From Firmicutes bacterium UBA6226 (GTDB lineage Bacteria > Bacillota_A > Clostridia > Peptostreptococcales > Acidaminobacteraceae): 14,192 nucleotides of DNA. A model generated the notes under the pieces. The model searched no databases and had not been told where the DNA came from. It saw nothing but the letters and a program-made list of their open reading frames with translations. A program made the translations under genes and the position numbers. How positions within the stretch are numbered: position 1 is the first letter of the stretch; each line of letters begins with the position of its first letter. This document shows positions 1 through 7,108 of the stretch, in pieces. Location: the NCBI GenBank assembly GCA_002441045.1, contig DJWQ01000169.1:1-14192 (forward strand), given 5' to 3'.

Positions 1-45
1 TACTGGAATAAGTGCAATCCATGGTGATACTCTACGTTTTTCCAT
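1..45 (-). CDS. Partial gene start, probable membrane transporter (N-terminal 15 codons)
   Basis: On the minus strand an ATG at 45-43 opens a frame that runs to the window edge and reads MEKRRVSPWIALIPV. A short basic N-terminus followed by the start of a hydrophobic helix is typical of polytopic transporters, and the wording resembles the N-termini of NhaC-type Na+/H+ antiporters. That family guess is inference from 15 residues. A GGGGG tract at 58-62 lies 12 bases upstream, a rather long spacing for a ribosome binding site. The gene would be the next one downstream of the response regulator on the same strand, so it is a candidate target or co-transcribed partner of the two-component system. 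No clear terminator or convincing promoter lies between them; the 138-base gap is extremely AT-rich. A second ATG at about 70-68 opens a different frame and looks less protein-like. Confidence 0.45.
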   Translation of the reverse strand, partial: MEKRRVSPWIALIPV

Positions 46-183
46 AATGAAAATTTTCCCCCTTTTTTCATTTGATAGAGAACTGTTCCCCTTATCATTA
101 TGTTAATTATATTTAATTGTTTCTAAAAAAATTAAAATAATTCAAAAAAATACATTTCGCTTTCTGAAAATTGTAAACTTTTT

Positions 184-1041
184 TTACATTTCCTCAACAA
201 TTAGGATAAGATTATCCAAAAATTTCTTAATATTGATTTTTCCACCAGTTCCTTTTTTACCTCTAATGGACTCCATTTCTAGTCTCACTTGGTCAAAATC
301 AAACAGTGTGTTACTGTATTTAACGTATGTTTCATTAAGATAATCTTCTATACCTAGGTTAGCAATATTGCTAAGTCCTTTATTTACTGTTCTACGAATC
401 CGCTGTTCCATAGCTTTAGGATTTTCGGACAATTGCTCTGATAAGTCTTTCAGCTTTAGGCTGCTCCCCTGACCATTTGTATCGATCATATGCAGACAGA
501 GCTTTAATATGTCGTCGCATCCAACTTCACCTAAGATGCCTAATCGAGAAAATACCATTCTAAACTTCTTTTCAAGGTCCTGCCCTAAGTGAGCGTTATG
601 ATGACTTATTTTATTTCTTATAGGTTGTTCCTCAAGTGAAAGCACCTGCTTAATTTTCTTAAAATTAGATTCTAAAATAATCTGATCGGTTAGGTTCTTA
701 ATGACTTGGCGAATTTCTTTCTTATTCACAGGCTTGCTGATAAAAAAAGTGATTCCCTTTTCATAGGCATCGCCTACAATTTTCTTTGAAGATACTTGTG
801 AGACCATGATACACTTGCTATCAGGACAAACGCGTTTGAATCTTTCGACTAGCGATATGCCATCAAGTTCAGGCATCAATAAATCCACGATTAAAATATC
901 CGGTTTTAAAAGACAGATTTCGTCCAAAGCTGTAAGACTTGAGTTGCAAGTCCCTATAATTTCGCCTAACTCACTATCTAAAATGATTTCTTCAACCATC
1001 TTGATGATGCTTACATCATCGTCTACAATGTATATTTTCAT
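184..1041 (-). CDS. GlnL/YcbB-family two-component response regulator
   Basis: This is a cytoplasmic response regulator of 285 residues that should be phosphorylated by the kinase encoded just upstream and then bind DNA. Residues 1-115 form a receiver domain: acidic pocket D7-D8-D9, phospho-acceptor D53 in IVDLLMPELDG, switch residue S81 and conserved K103-P104. The C-terminal half (about 155-285) matches the YcbB domain of Bacillus subtilis GlnL, most clearly AMEQRIRRTVNKGLSNIANLG (about 210-231) and the NIKKFLDN stretch near the end. In B. subtilis, GlnK/GlnL activates glutamine uptake and glutaminase genes; none of those genes is visible here, so the signal and targets are unknown. The ATG follows a GGAG spaced 6 bases away, and the gene starts 15 bases after the kinase stop. 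The family call is firm; a glutamine role is only a possibility. Confidence 0.9.
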   Translation of the reverse strand: MKIYIVDDDVSIIKMVEEIILDSELGEIIGTCNSSLTALDEICLLKPDILIVDLLMPELDGISLVERFKRVCPDSKCIMVSQVSSKKIVGDAYEKGITFFISKPVNKKEIRQVIKNLTDQIILESNFKKIKQVLSLEEQPIRNKISHHNAHLGQDLEKKFRMVFSRLGILGEVGCDDILKLCLHMIDTNGQGSSLKLKDLSEQLSENPKAMEQRIRRTVNKGLSNIANLGIEDYLNETYVKYSNTLFDFDQVRLEMESIRGKKGTGGKINIKKFLDNLILIVEEM

Positions 1042-1056
1042 TAAAAGCTCCGTTTC

Positions 1057-2328
1057 TTAGACTTTATTTTTAGGGAGTACGATTCTAAACTGAGTGCCTA
1101 TACCAAGGTTTGAAGTTACTTCAATCTCACCTTCAAAGTACTTCTCAACGATATCTAAAACAAGTGACAAGCCTATCCCCCTATTAGAATGTCCAGTTTC
1201 ATCATTATACTTAGTCGAATAGCCGGGCTTAAAAATATAGTCGATCAACTCTTCACTGATACCACAACCATTATCACTTATGGTAAAATAATGCTTCGCA
1301 TCATCCTCATTATGTGTGAGTCTGACCTCTCCCTCAGACTTAATCGCCTCCACAGCATTGTTAATCAGATTTCTTAGTACTGACATCAACATGCTGTGTT
1401 CATGTATGGGGGATCTACTATGAACATCAAAATATAAAATCACATGTTTTTTCTCATTTTCAATTTCTCTAAGTGTACTCATATAAAGCATTTTCACGAG
1501 ATCGCTCAAGTTCAATCGATCAAATGGGGTTTCATTGAGAATAATTTCATCTATACCATCTATTACTTTAAAATAGTTCTTTTTAATTTCATGGACATTC
1601 TTGGCAATGTTAAGTGCTTTGTTTTTCTGTGCCTCTTGTGAGAGTTGATCATATTCTCTATATAATCCAAAAGCTTCATCCATTACGGATTCAACATGCT
1701 CTGTATTGTTTTTTAAAAAATAAATTTCGCCTCTTAGCTCCGACAATAGATTAATTTGCATGCGATACCGCTCATCATGCTCTTCTTTCCTTAAAAATGA
1801 GTTGTAATACTTAATCGCACTAATCAAAAGAATCGCAATTGATGCTCTGGTTACCGCTACAAACATTAAGGTCGCCATTACAGAGCCAGAAAAATACTCT
1901 TCAATACCAAATCTAGAGATAAACTCAGCAGCGTTGCCTAGAAAATCACTAGCCAATGCTGCTAGAAAAAAGGTATAAAGCGTCTTTTGTTCATTCATAT
2001 AGTATAAAAGTGTAAAGATAATACCGTAAGTAATATCAAAATACATAAAATTAAAATCAGCCCAAAAGGCATTTGCAAAGCTCCCATAGTAATAAAAGCC
2101 TGTCATGGTTCTAAAAAAAAGCCCGAAGCCAGCAATGAAAACAGCAGTGGCAGCTGGTAGTAATCGTCTATCCAAATAATAATAGATCGGAAGGATGACC
2201 ACAGCTAAATTAATCGTATAATCAAACGGAAAAATTTTAAGATAGAAACCAGACACAACCGCATCTACAAAAGCGATTAATAGCATTTTGGTGATTTGAA
2301 CTCTTGAATATTGGTGCGAATCAATCAT
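1057..2328 (-). CDS. GlnK/YcbA-like membrane sensor histidine kinase (GHKL ATPase)
   Basis: This is a sensor kinase of 423 residues, partner of the downstream regulator. Residues 1-180 hold about five or six hydrophobic segments with short loops and no large extracellular domain, so sensing is probably within the membrane. A charged, probably coiled region (about 180-235) leads to the likely phospho-acceptor H246 in NVHEIKKNYF, the H-box style of the GlnK/DcuS-like kinases. The C-terminal ATPase domain has the N box NLINNAVEAI (320-329), G1 motif DNGCGI (352-357) and G2 motif NRGIGLSLV (382-390). I place the start at the ATG at 2328. It has an AGAAGG ribosome binding site 8 bases upstream and overlaps the preceding stop codon as ATGATTGA. 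A longer frame begins with TTG at 2367 but would overlap the upstream gene by 47 bases without a ribosome binding site. Confidence 0.9.
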   Translation of the reverse strand: MIDSHQYSRVQITKMLLIAFVDAVVSGFYLKIFPFDYTINLAVVILPIYYYLDRRLLPAATAVFIAGFGLFFRTMTGFYYYGSFANAFWADFNFMYFDITYGIIFTLLYYMNEQKTLYTFFLAALASDFLGNAAEFISRFGIEEYFSGSVMATLMFVAVTRASIAILLISAIKYYNSFLRKEEHDERYRMQINLLSELRGEIYFLKNNTEHVESVMDEAFGLYREYDQLSQEAQKNKALNIAKNVHEIKKNYFKVIDGIDEIILNETPFDRLNLSDLVKMLYMSTLREIENEKKHVILYFDVHSRSPIHEHSMLMSVLRNLINNAVEAIKSEGEVRLTHNEDDAKHYFTISDNGCGISEELIDYIFKPGYSTKYNDETGHSNRGIGLSLVLDIVEKYFEGEIEVTSNLGIGTQFRIVLPKNKV

Positions 2329-3046
2329 GAGAATGACCTTCTCTTTCTGAAAGTATGAACTCGACAATTCCTTTATGCGAAACTAGCGCTTCTTCCCCTA
2401 ACTTAGAGACCTTATAAGCGCCTTTTTCAACTTTTTCAAACCAGCCATGAAAATTTTTACTCAAAATACCACTTGCTTTCTGGGTTTTCATTCCGAGAAA
2501 CTGAAACTCATTTGAACGACTAAGGCCTTCTTTAGACATATAATAGGCCATCAACAAGCATTCTTCTCGATAGGCTGTCATTAACTTTTCATTTTTTGTA
2601 CCTGCAACATTAAAATCACCACTTCTTTTGTTAAATTCTTTTACGAGTAGAGCGCGTCTGTTTTTCTTTGCTTTACGACTTCTTTCAAAATCAAAGCTTT
2701 CAGGCTTCAAAACCTCGTAGCAATACGGCTCAGTCGATCTAAAATTTACCACAAGCAACCCAATGTTGAGTCTTTTTAAAGTTAGCAAAGTCGCGTTAAA
2801 GCGTTTGCTCGCTATCGTTTTATAATCATGTACAACCGCTATATAGACGGCATCAACATAGCCCTGTCTTTCCACAGCTTGGTTGATGACTTCCAAATTT
2901 AGCTTTAACTTCATCTCAACAGCGATTAAAGTTGAATCATCATACAGTCCAACCATATCGATGGATTTAACTTCAGATCTAACTTTACAGCCTTGCCCCT
3001 CTAGCCACTCTTTAACTGGGACATGCAAGTCTGTTTCTTTAAGCAT
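2321..3046 (-). CDS. DUF2161 family PD-(D/E)XK phosphodiesterase-like protein
   Basis: This is a protein of 241 residues with the layout of the DUF2161 family (putative PD-(D/E)XK phosphodiesterases). The N-terminal half has the nuclease-type signature: E25 and D30 in SEVKSIDMVG, then E44-x-K46 in AVEMKLKL and Q56 on the following helix. A second conserved block (KEFNKRSGDFNVAG, about 136-149, then MTAYREE) and a C-terminal winged-helix-like part (NFHGWFEKVEKGAYKVS) also match the family as I remember it. The biochemical role is not established; a DNA- or RNA-processing activity is inference. The start is the ATG at 3046, preceded by GGAGG with 7-base spacing. An upstream in-frame ATG at 3067 lies about at the predicted transcription start and has no ribosome binding site. 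It is the first gene of the unit and overlaps the kinase start by 8 bases, implying translational coupling. Confidence 0.85.
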   Translation of the reverse strand: MLKETDLHVPVKEWLEGQGCKVRSEVKSIDMVGLYDDSTLIAVEMKLKLNLEVINQAVERQGYVDAVYIAVVHDYKTIASKRFNATLLTLKRLNIGLLVVNFRSTEPYCYEVLKPESFDFERSRKAKKNRRALLVKEFNKRSGDFNVAGTKNEKLMTAYREECLLMAYYMSKEGLSRSNEFQFLGMKTQKASGILSKNFHGWFEKVEKGAYKVSKLGEEALVSHKGIVEFILSEREGHSHD

Positions 3047-3073
3047 TCGCTCACCTCCGAGATTCATGTCTCT

Positions 3074-3102
3074 ATTTTAATAAATATCAGTTCAGATGTC
3101 TA
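3074..3102 (-). promoter_or_regulatory. Sigma-A-type promoter of the DUF2161-kinase-regulator unit
   Basis: On the minus strand TAGACA (3102-3097) and TAAAAT (3079-3074) are separated by exactly 17 bases. Transcription would start near 3067, leaving a leader of about 20 bases before the GGAGG and ATG at 3046. It lies directly after the terminator of the preceding pepA operon. Confidence 0.65.
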
Positions 3103-3120
3103 TAGAGCGTATGATCAGTA

Positions 3121-3161
3121 AAAAAACCTACCACCATGTAAGTTCACACGAGGTAGGTTTT
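3121..3161 (-). terminator. Rho-independent terminator of the pepA-ferritin-GNAT operon
   Basis: AAAACCTACC (minus strand, 3161-3152) pairs with GGTAGGTTTT (3132-3123), a 10-bp stem with a 19-base loop, followed on the minus strand by an uninterrupted run of T. It begins 5 bases after the GNAT stop codon. In the plus direction the hairpin is followed by only four T, so it probably works mainly on the minus strand. Confidence 0.8.
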
Positions 3162-3166
3162 GAACC

Positions 3167-3676
3167 TTAATATGAGCAGCGCTCCCACCATTGAATTTCT
3201 TTGTCAAAATCAAAGTAATTAAACGAGAGTGCTCTCAGCACCTTTATCGATGCGATATTTTTCTCCGAAACACTGGCCAATACTCTTTTTACATCCGGCA
3301 TAGACAGTGCCCATAAAACCACTGCATTAACGGCTTCCTTGGCATAACCCCTGGACTGAAATGATTCAAAAATCTCATAACCGACTTCTACAGAACCTTC
3401 CATATTAGGTGGTCCTTTAAAACAGATACTGCCTATGATTTCATTCTCTGCTTTTGAAATAATTTCCCAACTGGTGAGCCAATGAATCAATTGTGGAAAA
3501 GCCTCTGCTGCAAAATAAGCATTCGCGAACAAGGACTGTGTTTCGCTATCTTGATCGGGCATCGTAATTTTGACGCCAAGATTTTCTTGAACCTTACTAT
3601 AATCTTCTAGATAAAGTTTAAATAGATCCAGATCCAAGGATACGATTCTGAGTCGATCTGTCTCAATCTCAATCAT
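3167..3676 (-). CDS. GNAT family N-acetyltransferase (RimJ/RimL-like)
   Basis: This is a cytoplasmic acetyltransferase of 169 residues, transferring acetyl from acetyl-CoA to an unidentified amine. The start IETDRLRI is the usual opening of the RimJ/RimL-type group. The pyrophosphate-binding motif is FQSRGYAKEAV (106-116), fitting Q/R-x-x-G-x-A with Q107, G110 and A112. NIASIKVLRALSF (140-152) corresponds to the conserved final helix and strand of the fold. It is somewhat short and its C-terminus is abbreviated compared with typical ribosomal-protein acetyltransferases, so substrate cannot be named; small molecules or antibiotics are as possible as protein N-termini. The ATG lies 3 bases after the stop of the ferritin-like gene and has no good ribosome binding site of its own, which suggests translational coupling. 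It is the last gene before the terminator. Confidence 0.85.
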   Translation of the reverse strand: MIEIETDRLRIVSLDLDLFKLYLEDYSKVQENLGVKITMPDQDSETQSLFANAYFAAEAFPQLIHWLTSWEIISKAENEIIGSICFKGPPNMEGSVEVGYEIFESFQSRGYAKEAVNAVVLWALSMPDVKRVLASVSEKNIASIKVLRALSFNYFDFDKEIQWWERCSY

Positions 3677-3679
3677 ACA

Positions 3680-4171
3680 TTAAAATGGTTCAAAGCCTTG
3701 ATCTGACCACCATTCTTTAATCAAGTCTTCATAAACTGCTGTAAATTGATCTAAATGTACTTTTTCCCATTTTGCTAAAACATCAAATAGCTGTTTTGCA
3801 ACATCATAAGGGGTTTCAGCTTTAGCTTTTTCATAAAAGTTAACCGAAGCTCTTTCCATTTCGATACCAATGCCAAAAACAGAAACTGATAGATTGGCAT
3901 GCTTGTTTTGTAGATTGTCCCATTTGAAAATTTGCGGGCTTGGTGGATTTTCAATTAGAGCTAATGTTGTTTGATCTTCAGGGTTGCCGCTTAATTTTTT
4001 AAATGCATCCTTCAACCAATCGATGTGCTTAAGTTCTTCGTTTGCTAAATTCAAAAATGCCTTTTTCACTTCTTCTTCTGGGGTGTTATATGCAGCCATT
4101 TTGTAAAACTCATAGCCTTCTACCTCATTAAGAATAGCCTGTTTGAATACTTCCACATCTCTCTTTAACAT
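3680..4171 (-). CDS. Ferritin-like / rubrerythrin-type diiron protein
   Basis: This is a protein of 163 residues that should fold as a four-helix bundle with a carboxylate-bridged diiron site. Two helix pairs each carry the ligand pattern: E16 (in ILNEVEGYEFY) with E46-x-x-H49 (EELKHI), and E104 (GIEMERASVNFY) with E136-x-x-H139 (WEKVHL). No C-terminal rubredoxin domain with CxxC pairs is present, so it is an erythrin-like or ferritin-like domain protein and not a full rubrerythrin. Likely roles are peroxide handling or iron binding in an anaerobe; this is family inference. The start is the ATG at 4171, with GAGG 6 bases upstream. A GTG at 4183 overlapping the pepA stop is in frame but lacks a ribosome binding site. 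It lies 11 bases after pepA. Confidence 0.85.
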   Translation of the reverse strand: MLKRDVEVFKQAILNEVEGYEFYKMAAYNTPEEEVKKAFLNLANEELKHIDWLKDAFKKLSGNPEDQTTLALIENPPSPQIFKWDNLQNKHANLSVSVFGIGIEMERASVNFYEKAKAETPYDVAKQLFDVLAKWEKVHLDQFTAVYEDLIKEWWSDQGFEPF

Positions 4172-4182
4172 AATCAACCTCA

Positions 4183-5637
4183 CTATTTACTCATTTTTTT
4201 TGCTAAATAAACCAATGGAATTGCACCTGAGCCTGTACCACCTTTAGAATAAATGCCCTCGGCTTTTTCTTTAAATGCAGTACCTGCTATATCTATGTGT
4301 ACCCACGGTATATCCTTTGCAAACTCTCCAATAAATAAACCTGCTGTAATGGTTCCCGGAGAACCTGCAGTATTTGTTAAATCCGCTTGATCGTGTTTCA
4401 CAAGTTCTTTATATTCATCGAAAACTGGCATCAACCAAATTTTCTCATTTGCCTTATCAAATGCTTTTTCTACTGCAAAGTAAAAGTCTTCATTATTTGT
4501 AACCACAGGTGCTGCCTCAGAGCCAAGACAATGGATTGCAGCACCAGTAAGCGTAGCAATGTCAACGACATGTGTTGCGCCTTCAATTTTTTGAACATAG
4601 GTTACAGCATCGATTAGCGTCAAGCGACCTTCAGCATCCGTATTCCCGATGTAAATGGTTTTCCCACCCATGGACTCAATGATGTCACCTGGTTTATAGC
4701 TAATACCGGAGATCATATTTTCACATGCAGCTACGACACCAACTACATTTACTTTTAAACCTAATTTTGATATTGCGCCCATTGCGGCTATTACTGCACT
4801 GGCCCCCCCCATATCATCCTTCATATTCACCATGGATGCAGTTGGTTTGATTGACAGACCACCTGAATCATAAGTTAAGCCTTTTCCAACAAAGCCATAG
4901 ACTTTATCTGAATCTGGATCACCTTTGTGTCTCATAACAATGAGTTTGGGTGGATTTGAAGAGCCTTTTGCTACTGCTAAGTATGACTTCATCCCTAATG
5001 CTTCGATTTCATTCTGTTCTTTTATTTCAATTTCTAGATGAGATCCTTCTGCATAGTTTACTGCTAACTCAGCGAGTTTCTCAGGTGTCATAATGTTGGC
5101 AGGCATATTGGTTAACATTCGTGAAAACAAATTGGTTTCACCTAATAACACGGCTTCTTCAAAAGCCTGTGCGTTAAATGCATTGTTTAATATTTCAATC
5201 GTTTCGAGTGTTGAAGGTTTCGCATCTGTTTTATAGTCATTAAACTCATAGTCACACATTGCGATGCCGCTAAACAGCTGTCTTTGTAGCTTATTGCCTA
5301 CCTCTGATACTTTTGAAAGCATAGATAAGTCTATACCAATCGTAGCGACTTTTTTCTTTTTTTGTTCCTTAATAAGTGTTGCCAAAGTTTTAGTCACTTT
5401 AGTTAAATTGAACGATTCTTCTGAACCTAAACCCAGCAGGATCAAATGATGGATGTTACCGTCTTTTAGCACTGTCGCTGTAAAGCTCTCGCCCGTTTTT
5501 CCCTCAAATAATTGTTTTTCTTTTAACAGACTCAAATTGAGTTCACTATTTTCAATCATTTCCTGATTTTCAATTACCCCGATGACGAGGGCATCGAGCG
5601 CTTCCGCCTCTAGCTTGTCTACTAACTTTAATTGCAT
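4183..5637 (-). CDS. pepA: Leucyl aminopeptidase (M17 family cytosol aminopeptidase)
   Basis: This is a 484-residue aminopeptidase with two metal ions that releases N-terminal residues from peptides in the cytoplasm. The N-terminal macro-like domain (about 1-150) is divergent and the catalytic C-terminal domain is well conserved. Residues equivalent to the Escherichia coli PepA site, all shifted by 18, are present: metal ligands K252, D257, D275, D334 and E336, and catalytic K264 and R338. The family signature NTDAEGRL is at 332-339. The ATG is preceded by AGGAGG at good spacing. It heads an operon with the ferritin-like and GNAT genes. A run of eight G on the coding strand (4810-4803) encodes the Gly-Gly after M276, next to metal ligand D275; the frame is intact as given. 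Confidence 0.95.
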   Translation of the reverse strand: MQLKLVDKLEAEALDALVIGVIENQEMIENSELNLSLLKEKQLFEGKTGESFTATVLKDGNIHHLILLGLGSEESFNLTKVTKTLATLIKEQKKKKVATIGIDLSMLSKVSEVGNKLQRQLFSGIAMCDYEFNDYKTDAKPSTLETIEILNNAFNAQAFEEAVLLGETNLFSRMLTNMPANIMTPEKLAELAVNYAEGSHLEIEIKEQNEIEALGMKSYLAVAKGSSNPPKLIVMRHKGDPDSDKVYGFVGKGLTYDSGGLSIKPTASMVNMKDDMGGASAVIAAMGAISKLGLKVNVVGVVAACENMISGISYKPGDIIESMGGKTIYIGNTDAEGRLTLIDAVTYVQKIEGATHVVDIATLTGAAIHCLGSEAAPVVTNNEDFYFAVEKAFDKANEKIWLMPVFDEYKELVKHDQADLTNTAGSPGTITAGLFIGEFAKDIPWVHIDIAGTAFKEKAEGIYSKGGTGSGAIPLVYLAKKMSK

Positions 5638-5685
5638 ATCTGCCTCCTAAAATTTTGACACCCGAATTATTTATATTACTATATT

Positions 5686-5714
5686 ATCATACCAATTTTT
5701 ATGTGCCTATAACA
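5686..5714 (-). promoter_or_regulatory. Probable promoter of the pepA operon (extended -10)
   Basis: On the minus strand TATGAT (5691-5686) is preceded by TGG, giving an extended -10 element. A weak -35 TGTTAT (5714-5709) lies 17 bases further upstream. The predicted start near 5679 gives a leader of about 40 bases. The region is shared with the divergent hutG gene. Confidence 0.5.
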
Positions 5715-5828
5715 GTTTAGTAGAATTTTTAAGAAAATGTCATTTTTTGTATGACGTAAAATAGTCAGTTATTAGGTATACTGTATATTGAAATCGAATA
5801 TTTATGTAATGTGAATCGAGGCATACAA

Positions 5829-6821
5829 ATGATTGAAAAATATATAGCACCAGATCTTACGGCGTGGACGGGTAGGATAGACTCTACAACAAATTATGAT
5901 GCGTTCAGATGGCATCAATGGATTTTAGCACTTGATTTAAATGCACCAGTAATCGAGCTTCCTGAATTTAAGGCAGGTGTTGCTATTTTAGGCTTTAGTA
6001 GCGATGAAGGTGTTAGACGTAATTTAGGTCGAACTGGAGCGTCCAAGGGACCGAATAGCATTCGTAAGGAGCTCTGTGGCTTACCCTGCTGCTTTACTCA
6101 GGCATTTAGATTATTTGATGCGGGTAACATACATTGTGACGATGGCAATCTTGAGTCAAGCCAAGAAGCTTTGAGTATAGCAGTGGCAAGCATCAAAGCA
6201 CTTGGTCTATTTCCAATCGTCATAGGTGGTGGGCACGAAGTGGCTTATGGCGATTATAAAGGGCTAATGAAAATGGGGACTTATCCAGGTATTATTAACT
6301 TTGATGCACATTTTGATATAAGACCTTATCCTGAATACGGCACATCTGGCACCATGTTTCGACAAATTCATGATGATTTAAAGGCGTTGGAGCAAGCGTT
6401 TAACTACTTTGCCATCGGTATTCAAAAAAGAGGCAATACGGTCGATCTCTTTAAAACCGCAGATACAATGGGCGCAGAGTACTTAATGGCAAAGGATATC
6501 GGCGAAGGCGAGTTAACCGATGCTATGTTAAAGCTCGATGCCTATCTTTCAAGACAAGAAGAAATCTATCTCACTATTTGTACTGATGTTTTCTCGTCTG
6601 CATTTGCACCAGGTGTTAGTGCGACACAGCCATTAGGCCTACATCCTGAGCGAATCCTCAAGTTCTTTAAGCATATTTTTAAAACAGGAAAAGTCGTCTT
6701 GTTTGATATCGCAGAGGTTTCACCCAGATTTGACAACGATAACATTACTGCCAATCTAGCGGCAACTTTTATCTTCTCAGCTATTAATTCACTGGCACAT
6801 CAAAACCATTTGGCGGTTTAA
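5829..6821 (+). CDS. hutG: Formimidoylglutamase (ureohydrolase family)
   Basis: This is a manganese hydrolase of 330 residues, related to arginase and agmatinase, that would split N-formimino-L-glutamate into glutamate and formamide in histidine breakdown. GFSSDEGVRRNLGRTGA (55-71) is the block that separates HutG from other ureohydrolases. Metal-binding motifs are GGGHE (H136) and DAHFD (D159, H161, D163), with E296 in AEVSP matching the substrate-binding glutamate. The usual final DxD metal motif reads C251-T-D253 (TICTDVF), so the first Asp is replaced by Cys. No other hut gene is in the window. The start is the ATG at 5829 with GAGG 7 bases upstream; a GTG at 5811 is in frame but has no ribosome binding site. 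A possible -10 TATACT at 5777-5782 lacks a good -35. Agmatinase or arginase activity is less likely. Confidence 0.88.
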   Translation: MIEKYIAPDLTAWTGRIDSTTNYDAFRWHQWILALDLNAPVIELPEFKAGVAILGFSSDEGVRRNLGRTGASKGPNSIRKELCGLPCCFTQAFRLFDAGNIHCDDGNLESSQEALSIAVASIKALGLFPIVIGGGHEVAYGDYKGLMKMGTYPGIINFDAHFDIRPYPEYGTSGTMFRQIHDDLKALEQAFNYFAIGIQKRGNTVDLFKTADTMGAEYLMAKDIGEGELTDAMLKLDAYLSRQEEIYLTICTDVFSSAFAPGVSATQPLGLHPERILKFFKHIFKTGKVVLFDIAEVSPRFDNDNITANLAATFIFSAINSLAHQNHLAV

Positions 6822-6850
6822 TGAAATTTAACCGTTTTATAATTTTATGT

Positions 6851-6889
6851 AGTGATTTTATAAAGTGATTTTATATAGTGATTTTGTGG
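6851..6889. repeat. Three tandem 13-bp repeats downstream of hutG
   Basis: Units AGTGATTTTATAA (6851-6863), AGTGATTTTATAT (6864-6876) and AGTGATTTTGTGG (6877-6889) follow each other without gaps. They lie 30 bases after the hutG stop and before the terminator, so they would form part of its 3' untranslated region. No function is evident; replication slippage would explain them. Confidence 0.8.
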
Positions 6890-6933
6890 CGAGATTTAGT
6901 TTAATTATTAATATATAACGCGTTGTAAGATTA

Positions 6934-6978
6934 AAAAGGATAGATGATCCACAGGGTTTATGGGTCATCTATCCTTTT
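6934..6978. terminator. Bidirectional intrinsic terminator between convergent hutG and gatB
   Basis: AAAAGGATAGATGATCCA (6934-6951) pairs with TGGGTCATCTATCCTTTT (6961-6978), an 18-bp stem with one G-T pair and a 9-base loop. T runs flank it in both directions (TTTTAT on plus, TTTTTAA on minus), so it can end hutG and the gatB operon transcript. Confidence 0.85.
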
Positions 6979-7043
6979 ATAATTTAACTTCCAACTTTAA
7001 TCTATAAACTCTAATTTGCTAATATTTTTTGTCTTTTCCAGTT

Positions 7044-7079
7044 TTTTCTTATATCTTTTCTTGTATCTTTTCTATTTCT
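7044..7079. repeat. Three tandem 12-bp pyrimidine-rich repeats downstream of gatB
   Basis: TTTTCTTATATC (7044-7055), TTTTCTTGTATC (7056-7067) and TTTTCTATTTCT (7068-7079) are adjacent, with the third unit degenerate. The surrounding stretch from about 7025 is strongly T/C-rich on the plus strand, hence purine-rich in the gatB 3' untranslated RNA. No function is evident. The rest of the 6822-7108 gap holds the 13-bp repeats and the terminator, and no gene that I can support. Confidence 0.7.
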
Positions 7080-7108
7080 ATTATACTGTCACTCCTGTAC
7101 TTCGCCTT

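Noticed and set aside
806..1060. Plus-strand open frame opposite the response regulator
   Set aside because: Antisense shadow of a well-conserved receiver domain, with a low-complexity Ser-rich translation.
2329..2367. TTG start giving a longer sensor kinase
   Set aside because: It would overlap the DUF2161 gene by 47 bases and has no ribosome binding site, unlike the ATG at 2328.
5777..5782. TATACT as the hutG promoter -10
   Set aside because: No acceptable -35 lies 16-18 bases upstream, so it is mentioned only within the hutG entry.
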